The notes under the pieces: generated by a model
Database searches by the model: none
Told to the model about the DNA's origin: nothing
The model's input: the letters and a program-made list of their open reading frames with translations, nothing else
Translations under genes and position numbers: made by a program
NCBI GenBank assembly: GCA_020859965.1
Contig: JAJBVF010000296.1
Span: forward strand, 1 to 8,220
DNA length: 8,220 nt
Source: Clostridiales bacterium
GTDB lineage: Bacteria > Bacillota > Clostridia > Lachnospirales > Lachnospiraceae
Direction of reading: 5' to 3'
In this document: piece by piece, positions 1 to 6,433 of the stretch
Layout of the letters: every line of letters begins with the position of its first letter
Numbering within the stretch: the first letter of the stretch is position 1

Positions 1-640
1 TGCGTATTTTCCAAAGCTGGAGCAGCTTCGAAAAATGCATCAGGACAAGATACAGATCGGCATCGGCATGGAATTCGGTATCATGTCGCACTTGCCGGAT
101 GCACTTTCCACTCTCAACCAGACCTTTCCCTTCGACTATATCATCGCCTCATTACATTTTGTGCGGGGGATGGATCCTTATTATCCGGAATTCTTTGCGG
201 GCAGAAGCGAGCGGGAATGCTATGAAGAATTTTTTCGTGTAGAATATGAGACTCTGCAGCTGTTTGCGCCGCAGGATTATGATACTCTGGGACATATGGA
301 TTATGTTGTCCGCTATGGTCCAAACCGCAATCTCAGGTATTCGTATGCCGCGTACGCAGATTGCATTGACCCGATCTTACGATACGTGATCGAGCACGAT
401 AAGTGTCTGGAACTGAATACAGGCGGGTTTAAATACGGTCTTGGGGAGCCAAATCCATGTACTGATGTCTTCCGACGCTATCGTGAGCTTGGAGGGGAGC
501 TTGTCACCATCGGTTCTGACGCACATGCACCGGAACACCTCTGTTACTGTTTTGATAAAGCAGCAGCTTTGCTTGAATCTCTCGGATTTCAATACTATAC
601 AGTATTTGAACAGAGAAAAAGACGGCAGATCCATCTGTGA
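1..640 (+). CDS. hisK: Histidinol-phosphatase, PHP family (5' end cut by window)
   Basis: This gene should dephosphorylate L-histidinol phosphate to histidinol, the penultimate step of histidine biosynthesis, in the cytoplasm. The open frame runs in from the window edge (first full codon at base 2) and ends at TGA 638-640, giving 212 visible residues. PHP metal-site motifs appear in order: a Glu in GMEFG (visible residue 24), SLH (His52), GHMD (His98, Asp100), ELNTGG, and GSDAH (Asp173, His175). The first His-rich PHP motif and roughly 55 residues would lie outside the window, judging by the usual length near 265. The FDYIIASLHFV and AGRSERECYEEFF stretches resemble the HisJ/HisK family more than PolX or trpH-like PHP proteins. 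No other his gene is visible, and no U-tract terminator follows it on this strand. The first Met in the frame, at base 35, is internal and not the true start. The symbol is hisK or hisJ depending on convention. Confidence 0.85.
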   Translation, partial: AYFPKLEQLRKMHQDKIQIGIGMEFGIMSHLPDALSTLNQTFPFDYIIASLHFVRGMDPYYPEFFAGRSERECYEEFFRVEYETLQLFAPQDYDTLGHMDYVVRYGPNRNLRYSYAAYADCIDPILRYVIEHDKCLELNTGGFKYGLGEPNPCTDVFRRYRELGGELVTIGSDAHAPEHLCYCFDKAAALLESLGFQYYTVFEQRKRRQIHL

Positions 641-647
641 TCTGCCG
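616..647 (-). terminator. Intrinsic terminator of the carboxypeptidase gene
   Basis: A perfect 9-bp inverted repeat, CGGCAGATC (623-631) and GATCTGCCG (639-647), has a 7-nt loop. Read on the minus strand, the stem is followed by TC and then five T's (620-616), which is the right polarity for the gene ending at 667. On the + strand the stem is followed by CCCGATCC with no T-run, so it should terminate only leftward transcription. The stem lies inside the last codons of the convergent histidinol-phosphatase gene. Confidence 0.75.
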
Positions 648-666
648 CCCGATCCAAAGAGCTGGA

Positions 667-1752
667 TCAGCCATTTTCCGCACTCTCCTGCACGTATCCC
701 AATGCTTCGCCAAGAAGATCATATCCGGTAAACGCGTCAAGAATATGGTACGATCCGATATCCTCCGATGACCAGCCCGCGGTTACAAGAATGTACTCCC
801 GTTCTCCCACCTGTGCCATAGAGGCCAGACAAAGTCCCGCTTCCTGTGTATAGCCGGTCTTTGCGCCAAGAATCTCTCCTCCCGTAACAATCTCGTCTTC
901 CACATTTTTGAAAAAAGTACTCCATACAGTAAAGCCATCCGGATGTACGTCCGTCGCGGACATGGTATGATAATGAGTGGTAAACACCGTACGGAAGGTA
1001 TCATTTTGCAGCGCTGTTTTTAAAATCACAGCCATCTCATAAACTGTCGTATACTGTTCTTCATCATGAAGTCCCGTACAGTTTGCGAAGTGACTCTGTG
1101 TCAATCCAAGCTTCTCAAGCTTCTGATTCATCAGCTCTACAAGCCCTTCCTCAGAGCCTGCTGCCTCGATTGCCAGCTGCATACAGCATTCCGCGCCGGA
1201 TGGCAGCAGAGCTCCATACAAAAGATCGCGGATCACGGTAGTCTCTCCAGGCTCAAATCCTGCCTGTGACGCATCATTTGCATACAGTTCATCATAAAAA
1301 TCATAGGACATAGTAACCTGTGCGTCCAGGTTTTTGATATTCTCGATTGCCACATATACCGACAGAATTTTGGTCATAGAAGCCGGATAGATTTTTTCAT
1401 CACTTCGTTTTGAGGCAATCACTGTACCCGTATTTTCATCAATCAATACCGCGTACGGACTGTAAAGGGAATCAAGATTCACGGAAACATCCCAAACAGC
1501 AGACTGCTCCGTTCCTGCACGATGCAGGAGCAGGACTCCCGTTACAGCCGCAGCTGCAAGTACAAGAAAAATCATCACACAGACAAGCATCGCTTTTCTT
1601 CCGCTGCGTTTTCTTTTGTTCCGACGTCCGGAATTGCTTTTTCTGCCCACGCCTGAACCACTGTTTTTGTCTTCATACCGGCTGCCATAAGGTCTGGCCC
1701 TGTTGTCACGCCTTTCACGCGCACCGGGATAAGATTCTTTTTTTATTCGCAT
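667..1752 (-). CDS. D-alanyl-D-alanine carboxypeptidase, peptidase S11 family
   Basis: This is a DacF/PBP5-like enzyme expected to remove the terminal D-Ala from peptidoglycan stem peptides outside the membrane. The protein has 361 residues. Residues 1-53 are strikingly basic and end in runs such as RRNKRKRSGRK. A hydrophobic segment follows at about 55-76 (MLVCVMIFLVLAAAAVTGVL). The catalytic domain has SMTK (Ser125, Lys128), SGA at 185-187 in the place of the usual SxN motif, and KTG at 298-300, with the family-typical NCTGLHDEEQYTT at about 224-236. It lacks the C-terminal domain and amphipathic helix of PBP5, so it is probably a type II anchored protein. The start is uncertain. The AAAAGG upstream of the chosen ATG is about 14 nt away, and ATG 1590 (Met55) has a better placed GGAAG but would remove the basic tail. 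The gene lies 59 nt downstream of fabH on the same strand and ends at a clear terminator. Confidence 0.88.
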   Translation of the reverse strand: MRIKKESYPGARERRDNRARPYGSRYEDKNSGSGVGRKSNSGRRNKRKRSGRKAMLVCVMIFLVLAAAAVTGVLLLHRAGTEQSAVWDVSVNLDSLYSPYAVLIDENTGTVIASKRSDEKIYPASMTKILSVYVAIENIKNLDAQVTMSYDFYDELYANDASQAGFEPGETTVIRDLLYGALLPSGAECCMQLAIEAAGSEEGLVELMNQKLEKLGLTQSHFANCTGLHDEEQYTTVYEMAVILKTALQNDTFRTVFTTHYHTMSATDVHPDGFTVWSTFFKNVEDEIVTGGEILGAKTGYTQEAGLCLASMAQVGEREYILVTAGWSSEDIGSYHILDAFTGYDLLGEALGYVQESAENG

Positions 1753-1811
1753 GATACCCGTATATACCTTTTATCACTTTTTACCAGATGACATCCGCAC
1801 CGGAAATATCG

Positions 1812-2813
1812 TTACCAGCGCAGCAGGCATGCCGCACTGGAAAGTCCTCCGCCAAAAGCGACCATGACAAGGAGATCACCCTGTTTGAATTTGCCTGCAC
1901 GATTCCATTCATCGAGCAAAAGAGGAATACTTGCCGCGGAAGTATTGCCATATTTCTGAAGATTTACACAGAAACGATCCGCCGGAACTCCTTTCATCCT
2001 TCTGGCCGCACTGTCAATGATACGTTTATTCGCCTGATGAGGAATAACCCAGTCAAGATCCTGTTCTGAAAGTCCGGCTTTTGCCAGTACCTCATCAATC
2101 CGTTTCGGGAGATTACTGACCGCGAATTTGTAGGTTTCCTGTCCATCCATATGCAGAAGCGGCAGTTTTCCTTCCCGGTCACACCAGGGAGAAATCCCCT
2201 TATCTGTGGGAATCGCGATCACCTCATCATTTCCTTCTGTGGCAAATGAAGCTCCCAGATAGTTCTCACCCGGAGAGAGTACCGCAGCCCCCGCCCCATC
2301 ACCAAACAAGACAGCCGTGGTGCGATCCTTCCAGTTCAAAATACGGGACATAGATTCCGCTCCGATCAAAAGAGCTTTGCGGATACCGCCTTTTGCAAAA
2401 AAAGCAGCAGCCGTATCCATAAGGTACACCCATCCTGTGCATGCGGCGCTGATATCCATACAGGGACACTGGCAGCCAAGACTTTTCTGTACAAGGGCCG
2501 CCATAGATGGACAGATATATTCTCCGCTGATTGTCGCACAGAGGATCAGATCGATTTCGTCTGCAAGCGTTCCCGCGTTTTCAAGGGCATTTCTGGCAGC
2601 ATTGATGGCAAGCTCAGAAGTAGTCTCCGTAGTGCAGATATGGCGCTGTTCAATCCCGCTGCGGGTTCTGATCCACTCATCACTGGTATCCAGAAAAGCC
2701 GTAAGGTCCTCATTTGTCACCACCTTCTGGGGTACACAGCTGCCTGTGCCGATAACCTTAAAACTGCATGCTGCTGTATTTATGCTGTTTGTCATCTGAC
2801 TGTTTTCCTGCAT
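1812..2813 (-). CDS. fabH: 3-oxoacyl-[acyl-carrier-protein] synthase III (KAS III)
   Basis: FabH condenses an acyl-CoA primer with malonyl-ACP and so starts type II fatty-acid synthesis in the cytoplasm. The protein has 333 residues, the usual length. The catalytic triad is visible as Cys125 (SAACTGW), His259 (VIPHQANKRI) and Asn290 (YGNTSAAS). Family landmarks also include DTSDEWIRTRSGIEQRH near 42-58, LFGDGAGA near 169-176 and AFGGGLS near the C-terminus. The ATG at 2813 is supported by GGGAGAGG four bases upstream. It gives about 16 residues before the conserved core, and Met7 is a less supported alternative. No other fab gene is in the window, so this copy stands outside a fab cluster. 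It ends with TAA 59 nt before the carboxypeptidase and has no terminator between them, so co-transcription is plausible. Primer preference cannot be read from the sequence. Confidence 0.93.
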   Translation of the reverse strand: MQENSQMTNSINTAACSFKVIGTGSCVPQKVVTNEDLTAFLDTSDEWIRTRSGIEQRHICTTETTSELAINAARNALENAGTLADEIDLILCATISGEYICPSMAALVQKSLGCQCPCMDISAACTGWVYLMDTAAAFFAKGGIRKALLIGAESMSRILNWKDRTTAVLFGDGAGAAVLSPGENYLGASFATEGNDEVIAIPTDKGISPWCDREGKLPLLHMDGQETYKFAVSNLPKRIDEVLAKAGLSEQDLDWVIPHQANKRIIDSAARRMKGVPADRFCVNLQKYGNTSAASIPLLLDEWNRAGKFKQGDLLVMVAFGGGLSSAACLLRW

Positions 2814-2836
2814 ATAGCCTCTCCCGTTTTTTCTTT

Positions 2837-2842
2837 GTTATA
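2837..2842 (-). promoter_or_regulatory. Possible -10 box for fabH (weak)
   Basis: TATAAC on the minus strand sits 24 nt before the fabH ATG. No good -35 hexamer lies at 16-18 nt (the best is TAACAA). The phased A-tracts upstream could compensate, or transcription could simply enter from nudC. No terminator is visible between nudC and fabH. Confidence 0.3.
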
Positions 2843-2870
2843 TTTCCTTTTACCTCGATTTGTTATTCGT

Positions 2871-2930
2871 TGCTCTGTTTTTGTTTTCCATTGCTTTATT
2901 TTGCTTTGTTTTGCTTTATTTTCCTTTGCT
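2871..2930. repeat. Phased 10-bp repeat, A-tract rich, upstream of fabH
   Basis: Three consecutive units of TTGCTTT(A/G)TT occupy 2891-2900, 2901-2910 and 2911-2920, differing at one base. A degenerate fourth unit lies at 2921-2930, and weaker T-rich units extend back to about 2871. On the strand of fabH this places AAAA tracts one helical turn apart, a pattern known to bend DNA. The tract occupies most of the 137-bp spacer between nudC and fabH and lies upstream of any fabH promoter. Inference: it acts as a bend or UP-like element. It could also be only a small microsatellite-like expansion. Confidence 0.6.
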
Positions 2931-2950
2931 TAATTTAATGCGAGCATTCA

Positions 2951-3892
2951 TTACTCCTGTATAGAATGTATCCTGTTCAAATTGCCATTTTTGAAAACAC
3001 CCATCATTTCACGCGTAAGACTCACGCCGTCATCTTCCGGCACTTCCTCTTTTGTACACCATTTACCTTCCGATAATTCTGTCTGATCCAGAGAAATGGT
3101 ATCTGATCCATCTACCTCAGCAAAAAAGCCCATCAGCAGGGTATCCGTAAAAGACCACGGCTGACTTTTATAATATCGTATATTTTTTATCTTCAGACCG
3201 ACTTCTTCCATTACTTCCCGTGCTACAGTCTCTTCTATTGTCTCGCCGATTTCGGCAAATCCAGCGATTAATGCGTATTTTTTGAAATCGCGGCCGGCAT
3301 ATTTTGTCAGCAAAATCCGATCCTGATTCGTCACTGCAACGATCACAGCCGGGCAGATTTTCGGATACTCAATCTGCCCACAGGTCTCACAGTGCATCAT
3401 ACGTTCCTTCTGTCCGTGTACCATAGGTCTTCCGCATGCCGGACAAAAGCGTCTGCTTTTATACCAGCCATAAAGCTGCATTCCCGTAACCCCTGCAAAG
3501 ACAGCCTCCTTCGGTTCTGCAGCACGCATCCGGTCAATCTTTTCCCATGTAAATCCCGGAAATAATTCCTGCAGTCCTCTGCCATCCCATTCATCTACCT
3601 GATAATCATCCGGTTCTGTACGGGTCAGATGATTACGGGCAGCATGTTCCGCTCCATATTCCCGGTAAAGGAAATAATCGATCCCGTCTATAGAAAACAG
3701 AAAAACCGGAGTCTCACTTATATGCGGACATTTCTGCACCAGCTGTTCGTAGCGTAAAAACGAAACACCAGAATCATCACATTTTACAAAAATCTCCCGT
3801 CCGCGGTAAAAAAGAATCCGGCTGTCCGCCTTTGGAACTACATCCATTCGATATTCATTATGAAATCTATGTTCTCCGATATCCTGAATCAT
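2951..3892 (-). CDS. nudC: NAD+ diphosphatase / NADH pyrophosphatase, Nudix family
   Basis: NudC-type Nudix enzymes hydrolyse NAD(H) to NMN(H) and AMP, and family members also remove NAD caps from RNA. The protein has 313 residues. A zinc ribbon is visible as CPAC (Cys150, Cys153) and CETC (Cys168, Cys171). A complete Nudix box starts at Gly211 (GFAEIGE) and continues to REVMEEVGL at 225-233. The family-defining segment downstream reads SQPWSF at 243-248. It keeps SQPW but has Ser and Thr-Asp where SQPWPFPxS is usual. The N-terminal half (1-130) matches the poorly conserved N-domain of the family. The ATG at 3892 is preceded by GGAAGG with 7-8 nt spacing. The gene lies about 100 nt downstream of the Cys-rich protein gene with no terminator between them. 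Confidence 0.92.
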   Translation of the reverse strand: MIQDIGEHRFHNEYRMDVVPKADSRILFYRGREIFVKCDDSGVSFLRYEQLVQKCPHISETPVFLFSIDGIDYFLYREYGAEHAARNHLTRTEPDDYQVDEWDGRGLQELFPGFTWEKIDRMRAAEPKEAVFAGVTGMQLYGWYKSRRFCPACGRPMVHGQKERMMHCETCGQIEYPKICPAVIVAVTNQDRILLTKYAGRDFKKYALIAGFAEIGETIEETVAREVMEEVGLKIKNIRYYKSQPWSFTDTLLMGFFAEVDGSDTISLDQTELSEGKWCTKEEVPEDDGVSLTREMMGVFKNGNLNRIHSIQE

Positions 3893-3993
3893 TACCCGTT
3901 CCTTCCCCTTCCTTGCAGCTGATTTTTTGTTGCAGCTCTATGGGGCACTATACTTCAGATTAAAAACAATCCGTTTTCCTTTAGCTGCCTTTA

Positions 3994-4386
3994 CTATAAC
4001 TGCATTACCTCAGTCAGATCCGCAATCGCTTCATATACCATATGATCACAATGCACTTTTTTCTCCTGGCCAGCTTCCTGGTTCTTTTTCAGCAAATCCA
4101 CACAGTTAAGGGAGATGCCATGGTTATCCCGCATCATTTTCATAAAAGCACGATATTGGTCGTCTGTACCTCCAAGCATTCCGATCACCATCAGCGCCCC
4201 TGTCACGGCACCACAAACAGAACCCATTTTCATACCAGATCCAAAATGCGCACCAAGCTGATATGCCTTCTCTTCGCTGATACCGCATACACTTGCAAAC
4301 GGCACCAGGACTGCCTGCGCACAATTGTAATGAATCTCCGTAATAGCACGAAGTCTAACAGCGTGTTCTATATACTGATTCTCCAT
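3994..4386 (-). CDS. C_GCAxxG_C_C family protein (putative redox protein)
   Basis: This is a 130-residue protein of a Cys-rich family common in anaerobes, with no settled function. The conserved cysteines are visible as NCAQAV (Cys22), GSVCGAVTGALM (Cys58), LNC (Cys95) and HC (Cys113), with an additional Cys34. The central SVCGAVTGAL segment gives the family its name pattern. There is no signal peptide, so it is probably cytoplasmic. A redox or metal role is inferred from the cysteines and family naming only. ATG 4386 follows AAAGGAG at about 10 nt. The coding sequence ends in tandem stops, TAG then TAA. It lies between the rpsB-tsf terminator and nudC, so it may begin a short transcription unit with nudC. 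Confidence 0.82.
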   Translation of the reverse strand: MENQYIEHAVRLRAITEIHYNCAQAVLVPFASVCGISEEKAYQLGAHFGSGMKMGSVCGAVTGALMVIGMLGGTDDQYRAFMKMMRDNHGISLNCVDLLKKNQEAGQEKKVHCDHMVYEAIADLTEVMQL

Positions 4387-4437
4387 TCTGCGTTTTCTCC
4401 TTTGAATTAAAAATCTTCTTCGAAATCAGACCTTTGC

Positions 4438-4443
4438 ATTGTA
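4438..4443 (-). promoter_or_regulatory. Candidate -10 box for the C_GCAxxG_C_C gene
   Basis: TACAAT on the minus strand lies 51 nt before the ATG at 4386 and just downstream of the tsf terminator, a sensible place for a new promoter. The hexamer 17 nt upstream (TTCTTA) is a poor -35 match and overlaps the terminator T-tract, so the call is tentative. Confidence 0.35.
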
Positions 4444-4461
4444 GCTCCGGACAAAGCAAGT

Positions 4462-4504
4462 AAGAAAACAGCTCTCCCTGAACTGTATCCGCAAGGAGAG
4501 CTGC
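4462..4504 (-). terminator. Intrinsic terminator after tsf
   Basis: The inverted repeat CAGCTCTCC (4469-4477) and GGAGAGCTG (4495-4503) forms a perfect 9-bp stem with a 17-nt loop. In the minus direction it is followed by TTTTCTTA. It begins 23 nt after the tsf stop codon and closes the rpsB-tsf operon. The loop is longer than usual. Confidence 0.8.
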
Positions 4505-4526
4505 TCTTCATGAATGTACTGTCTTA

Positions 4527-5468
4527 TTAGTTTCCTGCCATCTGCTTTGCCACTTCAGCCGCAAAGTCTTCCTGCTTCTTCTCAATTCCCTCGCCGGTCT
4601 CGTAACGAACAAATCCTTTGATCTCAATGTTCGCGCCGTTTGCCTTTGCAACCTGAGCTACATACTGACCTACGGACTGTTTGCCATCTTCTGCCTTTAC
4701 ATAAACCTGATCAAGCAGACAGATCTCTTTGAGTTCTTTCTTGATACGTCCCTGGATCATACCCATGATAACCTTTTCCGGCTTCTGGGATTCCTTCGGA
4801 TCATTCTGAATCTGTGCGAGAAGAATTTCCTTCTCATGTGCGATATAATCTTCACTGACTTCCTTATCGCTGGTGTACAGCGGCTTCAATGCGGCAATCT
4901 GCATAGCCACATTCTTTGCCATCTCTTTCACCGCATCATTTACGACATCCGTCACAACATCCACAAGTACACCGATCTTTCCACCCATATGAGTGTAAGA
5001 AGCTACAAAACCATTCTCCTCTTTGACCTGAACGAATCTTCGGATATTCATATTCTCGCCAATAACAGCGATCTGTCCTGCCAGGGCCTCGTTTACGGTT
5101 TTCGTTGTATCGAATTTCCACGGTTCTGCAAGGAAGGCCTCAATGTCAGCAGCCTTTGTCTCCATCGCCTGCTCGGCTACCTGAGCCACATATCCCTGGA
5201 ACTTCTCATTCTTTGCCACAAAGTCAGTTTCTGCATTTACCTCTACCACAACTGCACTCTTGCAATCCTCAGATACCTTTACCATAGCGATACCCTCAGC
5301 CGCAATTCTGCCTGCCTTCTTCTGAGCAGTCGCAAGCCCTTTCTCTCTGAGCCATTCTACTGCCTTGTCCATATCTCCTTCAGTCGCTGTCAGAGCCTTT
5401 TTGCAGTCCATCATACCAGCGCCTGTCATCTCTCTAAGCTCTTTTACCATTCCTGCTGTAACAGCCAT
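4527..5468 (-). CDS. tsf: Translation elongation factor Ts
   Basis: EF-Ts is the guanine-nucleotide exchange factor that recycles EF-Tu-GDP in the cytoplasm. The protein has 313 residues, somewhat longer than the roughly 283-293 of E. coli and Bacillus. The N-terminal UBA-like domain (about 1-45) contains VKELREMTGAGMMDCKKAL, and the core exchange motif TDFVAKNEKF is at 81-90. The remaining residues form the dimerisation and C-terminal parts, ending in a charged tail (EKKQEDFAAEVAKQMAGN). ATG 5468 is preceded by AGGAGGAG at about 6 nt, a near-perfect ribosome binding site. It lies 42 nt downstream of rpsB, the usual bacterial order, and no promoter is apparent between them, so it should be co-transcribed from the rpsB promoter. 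Confidence 0.97.
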   Translation of the reverse strand: MAVTAGMVKELREMTGAGMMDCKKALTATEGDMDKAVEWLREKGLATAQKKAGRIAAEGIAMVKVSEDCKSAVVVEVNAETDFVAKNEKFQGYVAQVAEQAMETKAADIEAFLAEPWKFDTTKTVNEALAGQIAVIGENMNIRRFVQVKEENGFVASYTHMGGKIGVLVDVVTDVVNDAVKEMAKNVAMQIAALKPLYTSDKEVSEDYIAHEKEILLAQIQNDPKESQKPEKVIMGMIQGRIKKELKEICLLDQVYVKAEDGKQSVGQYVAQVAKANGANIEIKGFVRYETGEGIEKKQEDFAAEVAKQMAGN

Positions 5469-5510
5469 TTTATTCTCCTCCTGATCAGTGATAAATCGAA
5501 TCTGGGATAA

Positions 5511-6254
5511 TTATTCTGCAAATGCATCAACCGGAGCTTCCTCAAAAGCCTCCTCAGCTACTGCCTGCTCAGCTCCCTGCTTTGCCTCAATGACAGCGTC
5601 CGCCATCTTAGAGACGATCAGCTTCACTGCACGGATAGCATCATCATTACCAGGGATAACATAATCCAGTTCTTCCGGATCGCAGTTCGTATCGCAGATA
5701 CCGATCAGCGGGATACCAAGTGTATGTGCTTCCTGAACACAGATTCTCTCCTTTTTCGGATCTACTACAAAAATAGCATCCGGAATCCGTTTCATTTCCT
5801 TAATACCGCCAAGGTTCTTCTCCAGCTTTTCCATTTTCTTCTTAAGGGCAATAACTTCCTTCTTCGGCAGGCGGTCAAACGTACCGTCTTCCTGCTGTCT
5901 CTCAAGATCTTTCAAATATTTCACTCTGGACTGGATGGTCTTGAAGTTGGTCAGCATGCCGCCGAGCCATCTTTCATTCACATAGAACATTCCGCATCTC
6001 TCAGCCTCAGTCTGAACTGCATCCTGCGCCTGCTTCTTAGTACCAACGAAAAGAATGGTACCGCCATTTGCTGCGAGATCCGCAACTGCGCGGCAAGCCT
6101 CATCAACCTTAACAACGGACTTCTGAAGGTCGATAATATAGATGCCATTCCGCTCTGTGTAAATGTACTCTGCCATCTTCGGGTTCCATCTTCTGGTCTG
6201 ATGACCAAAATGAACACCTGCTTCCAGTAACTGTTTCATAGATATTACGCTCAT
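5511..6254 (-). CDS. rpsB: 30S ribosomal protein S2
   Basis: S2 joins late in 30S assembly, helps bind S1 where present, and often controls its own operon. The protein has 247 residues. Landmarks are VHFGHQTRRWNPKM (14-27), RNGIYIIDLQKSV (35-47), NERWLGGMLTNF (93-104) and PDAIFVVDPKKE (158-169). The region CDTNCDPEELDYVIPGNDDA (187-206) is also typical. The C-terminal tail (about 222-247) is rich in Ala and Glu. The frame stays open upstream to 6404, but I chose ATG 6254 for three reasons: MSVISMKQLL is the normal S2 N-terminus, AAAGGAG lies 6 nt before it, and the promoter at 6361-6366 lies downstream of the ATG at 6404. The gene is followed by tsf in the same operon. Confidence 0.97.
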   Translation of the reverse strand: MSVISMKQLLEAGVHFGHQTRRWNPKMAEYIYTERNGIYIIDLQKSVVKVDEACRAVADLAANGGTILFVGTKKQAQDAVQTEAERCGMFYVNERWLGGMLTNFKTIQSRVKYLKDLERQQEDGTFDRLPKKEVIALKKKMEKLEKNLGGIKEMKRIPDAIFVVDPKKERICVQEAHTLGIPLIGICDTNCDPEELDYVIPGNDDAIRAVKLIVSKMADAVIEAKQGAEQAVAEEAFEEAPVDAFAE

Positions 6255-6260
6255 GTCTGT

Positions 6261-6267
6261 CTCCTTT
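6261..6267 (-). promoter_or_regulatory. Ribosome binding site that fixes the rpsB start
   Basis: AAAGGAG on the minus strand sits 6 nt (ACAGAC) before ATG 6254. It decides this start over the in-frame ATG at 6404, which would add 50 residues unlike any S2 protein. Confidence 0.85.
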
Positions 6268-6284
6268 TTTTGGTTTGCTTCTTC

Positions 6285-6340
6285 CATATGTCTCGTTTCC
6301 CGGAGAGACCCAAAGGCACCGACCCCGGAATCAACATACG
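6285..6340 (-). ncRNA. Structured rpsB leader, candidate autoregulatory element
   Basis: In the 5' leader two nested helices can be drawn by eye. The outer helix pairs CGUAUGU (6340-6334) with ACAUAUG (6291-6285), 7 bp including one G-U. The inner helix pairs UUCCGGGG (6330-6323) with CUCC plus GGAA (6305-6302 and 6300-6297), 8 bp with one G-U and a single bulged G at 6301. Between them is an asymmetric internal loop, UGA opposite ACGAG. The apical part contains UCGGUGCCUUUGGGUCU. A competing hairpin, GUCUC (6310-6306 region) with GAGAC, would exclude the inner helix. Ribosomal-protein operons often carry leaders bound by their own product, so S2 binding is the natural inference. I cannot tell whether this matches a catalogued leader family. 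Confidence 0.5.
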
Positions 6341-6360
6341 TGTTTATTTCCAACTTTGGC

Positions 6361-6366
6361 ATTATA
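6361..6366 (-). promoter_or_regulatory. rpsB-tsf promoter, perfect extended -10
   Basis: TGTTATAAT on the minus strand contains a perfect TATAAT (6361-6366) with the upstream TG of an extended -10. A partial -35, TTGCAT, lies 18 nt upstream at 6385-6390. Transcription would begin near 6353-6355 and give a leader of about 100 nt before the rpsB ATG. Confidence 0.75.
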
Positions 6367-6433
6367 ACACAGGAATCTGTCTCTATGCAAGCCTTTTCTT
6401 TCATTTTGTGTCATAGTTTTTGTAATATAGCTT

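Noticed and set aside
2317..2799. 160-codon + strand open frame antisense to fabH
   Set aside because: It is a codon-usage shadow of fabH, whose catalytic residues are all intact on the other strand.
2928..2941. Near-palindrome GCTTAATTTAATGC just after the nudC stop
   Set aside because: It is AT-rich and imperfect, too weak for a terminator, and does not match any operator I can name.
3893..3993. Possible promoter or operator for nudC (TATAGT near 3947-3952, repeated GCAGCT)
   Set aside because: No -35 hexamer lies at a suitable distance, and the GCAGCT copies are short direct repeats that could easily arise by chance.
4836..5510. Long + strand open frame (224 codons) antisense to tsf
   Set aside because: It lies entirely opposite a certain EF-Ts gene, its translation is rich in Leu, Ser, His and Cys without recognisable domains, and it has no credible ribosome binding site.
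5724..6230. 168-codon + strand open frame antisense to rpsB
   Set aside because: It overlaps a certain S2 gene and shows no family features.
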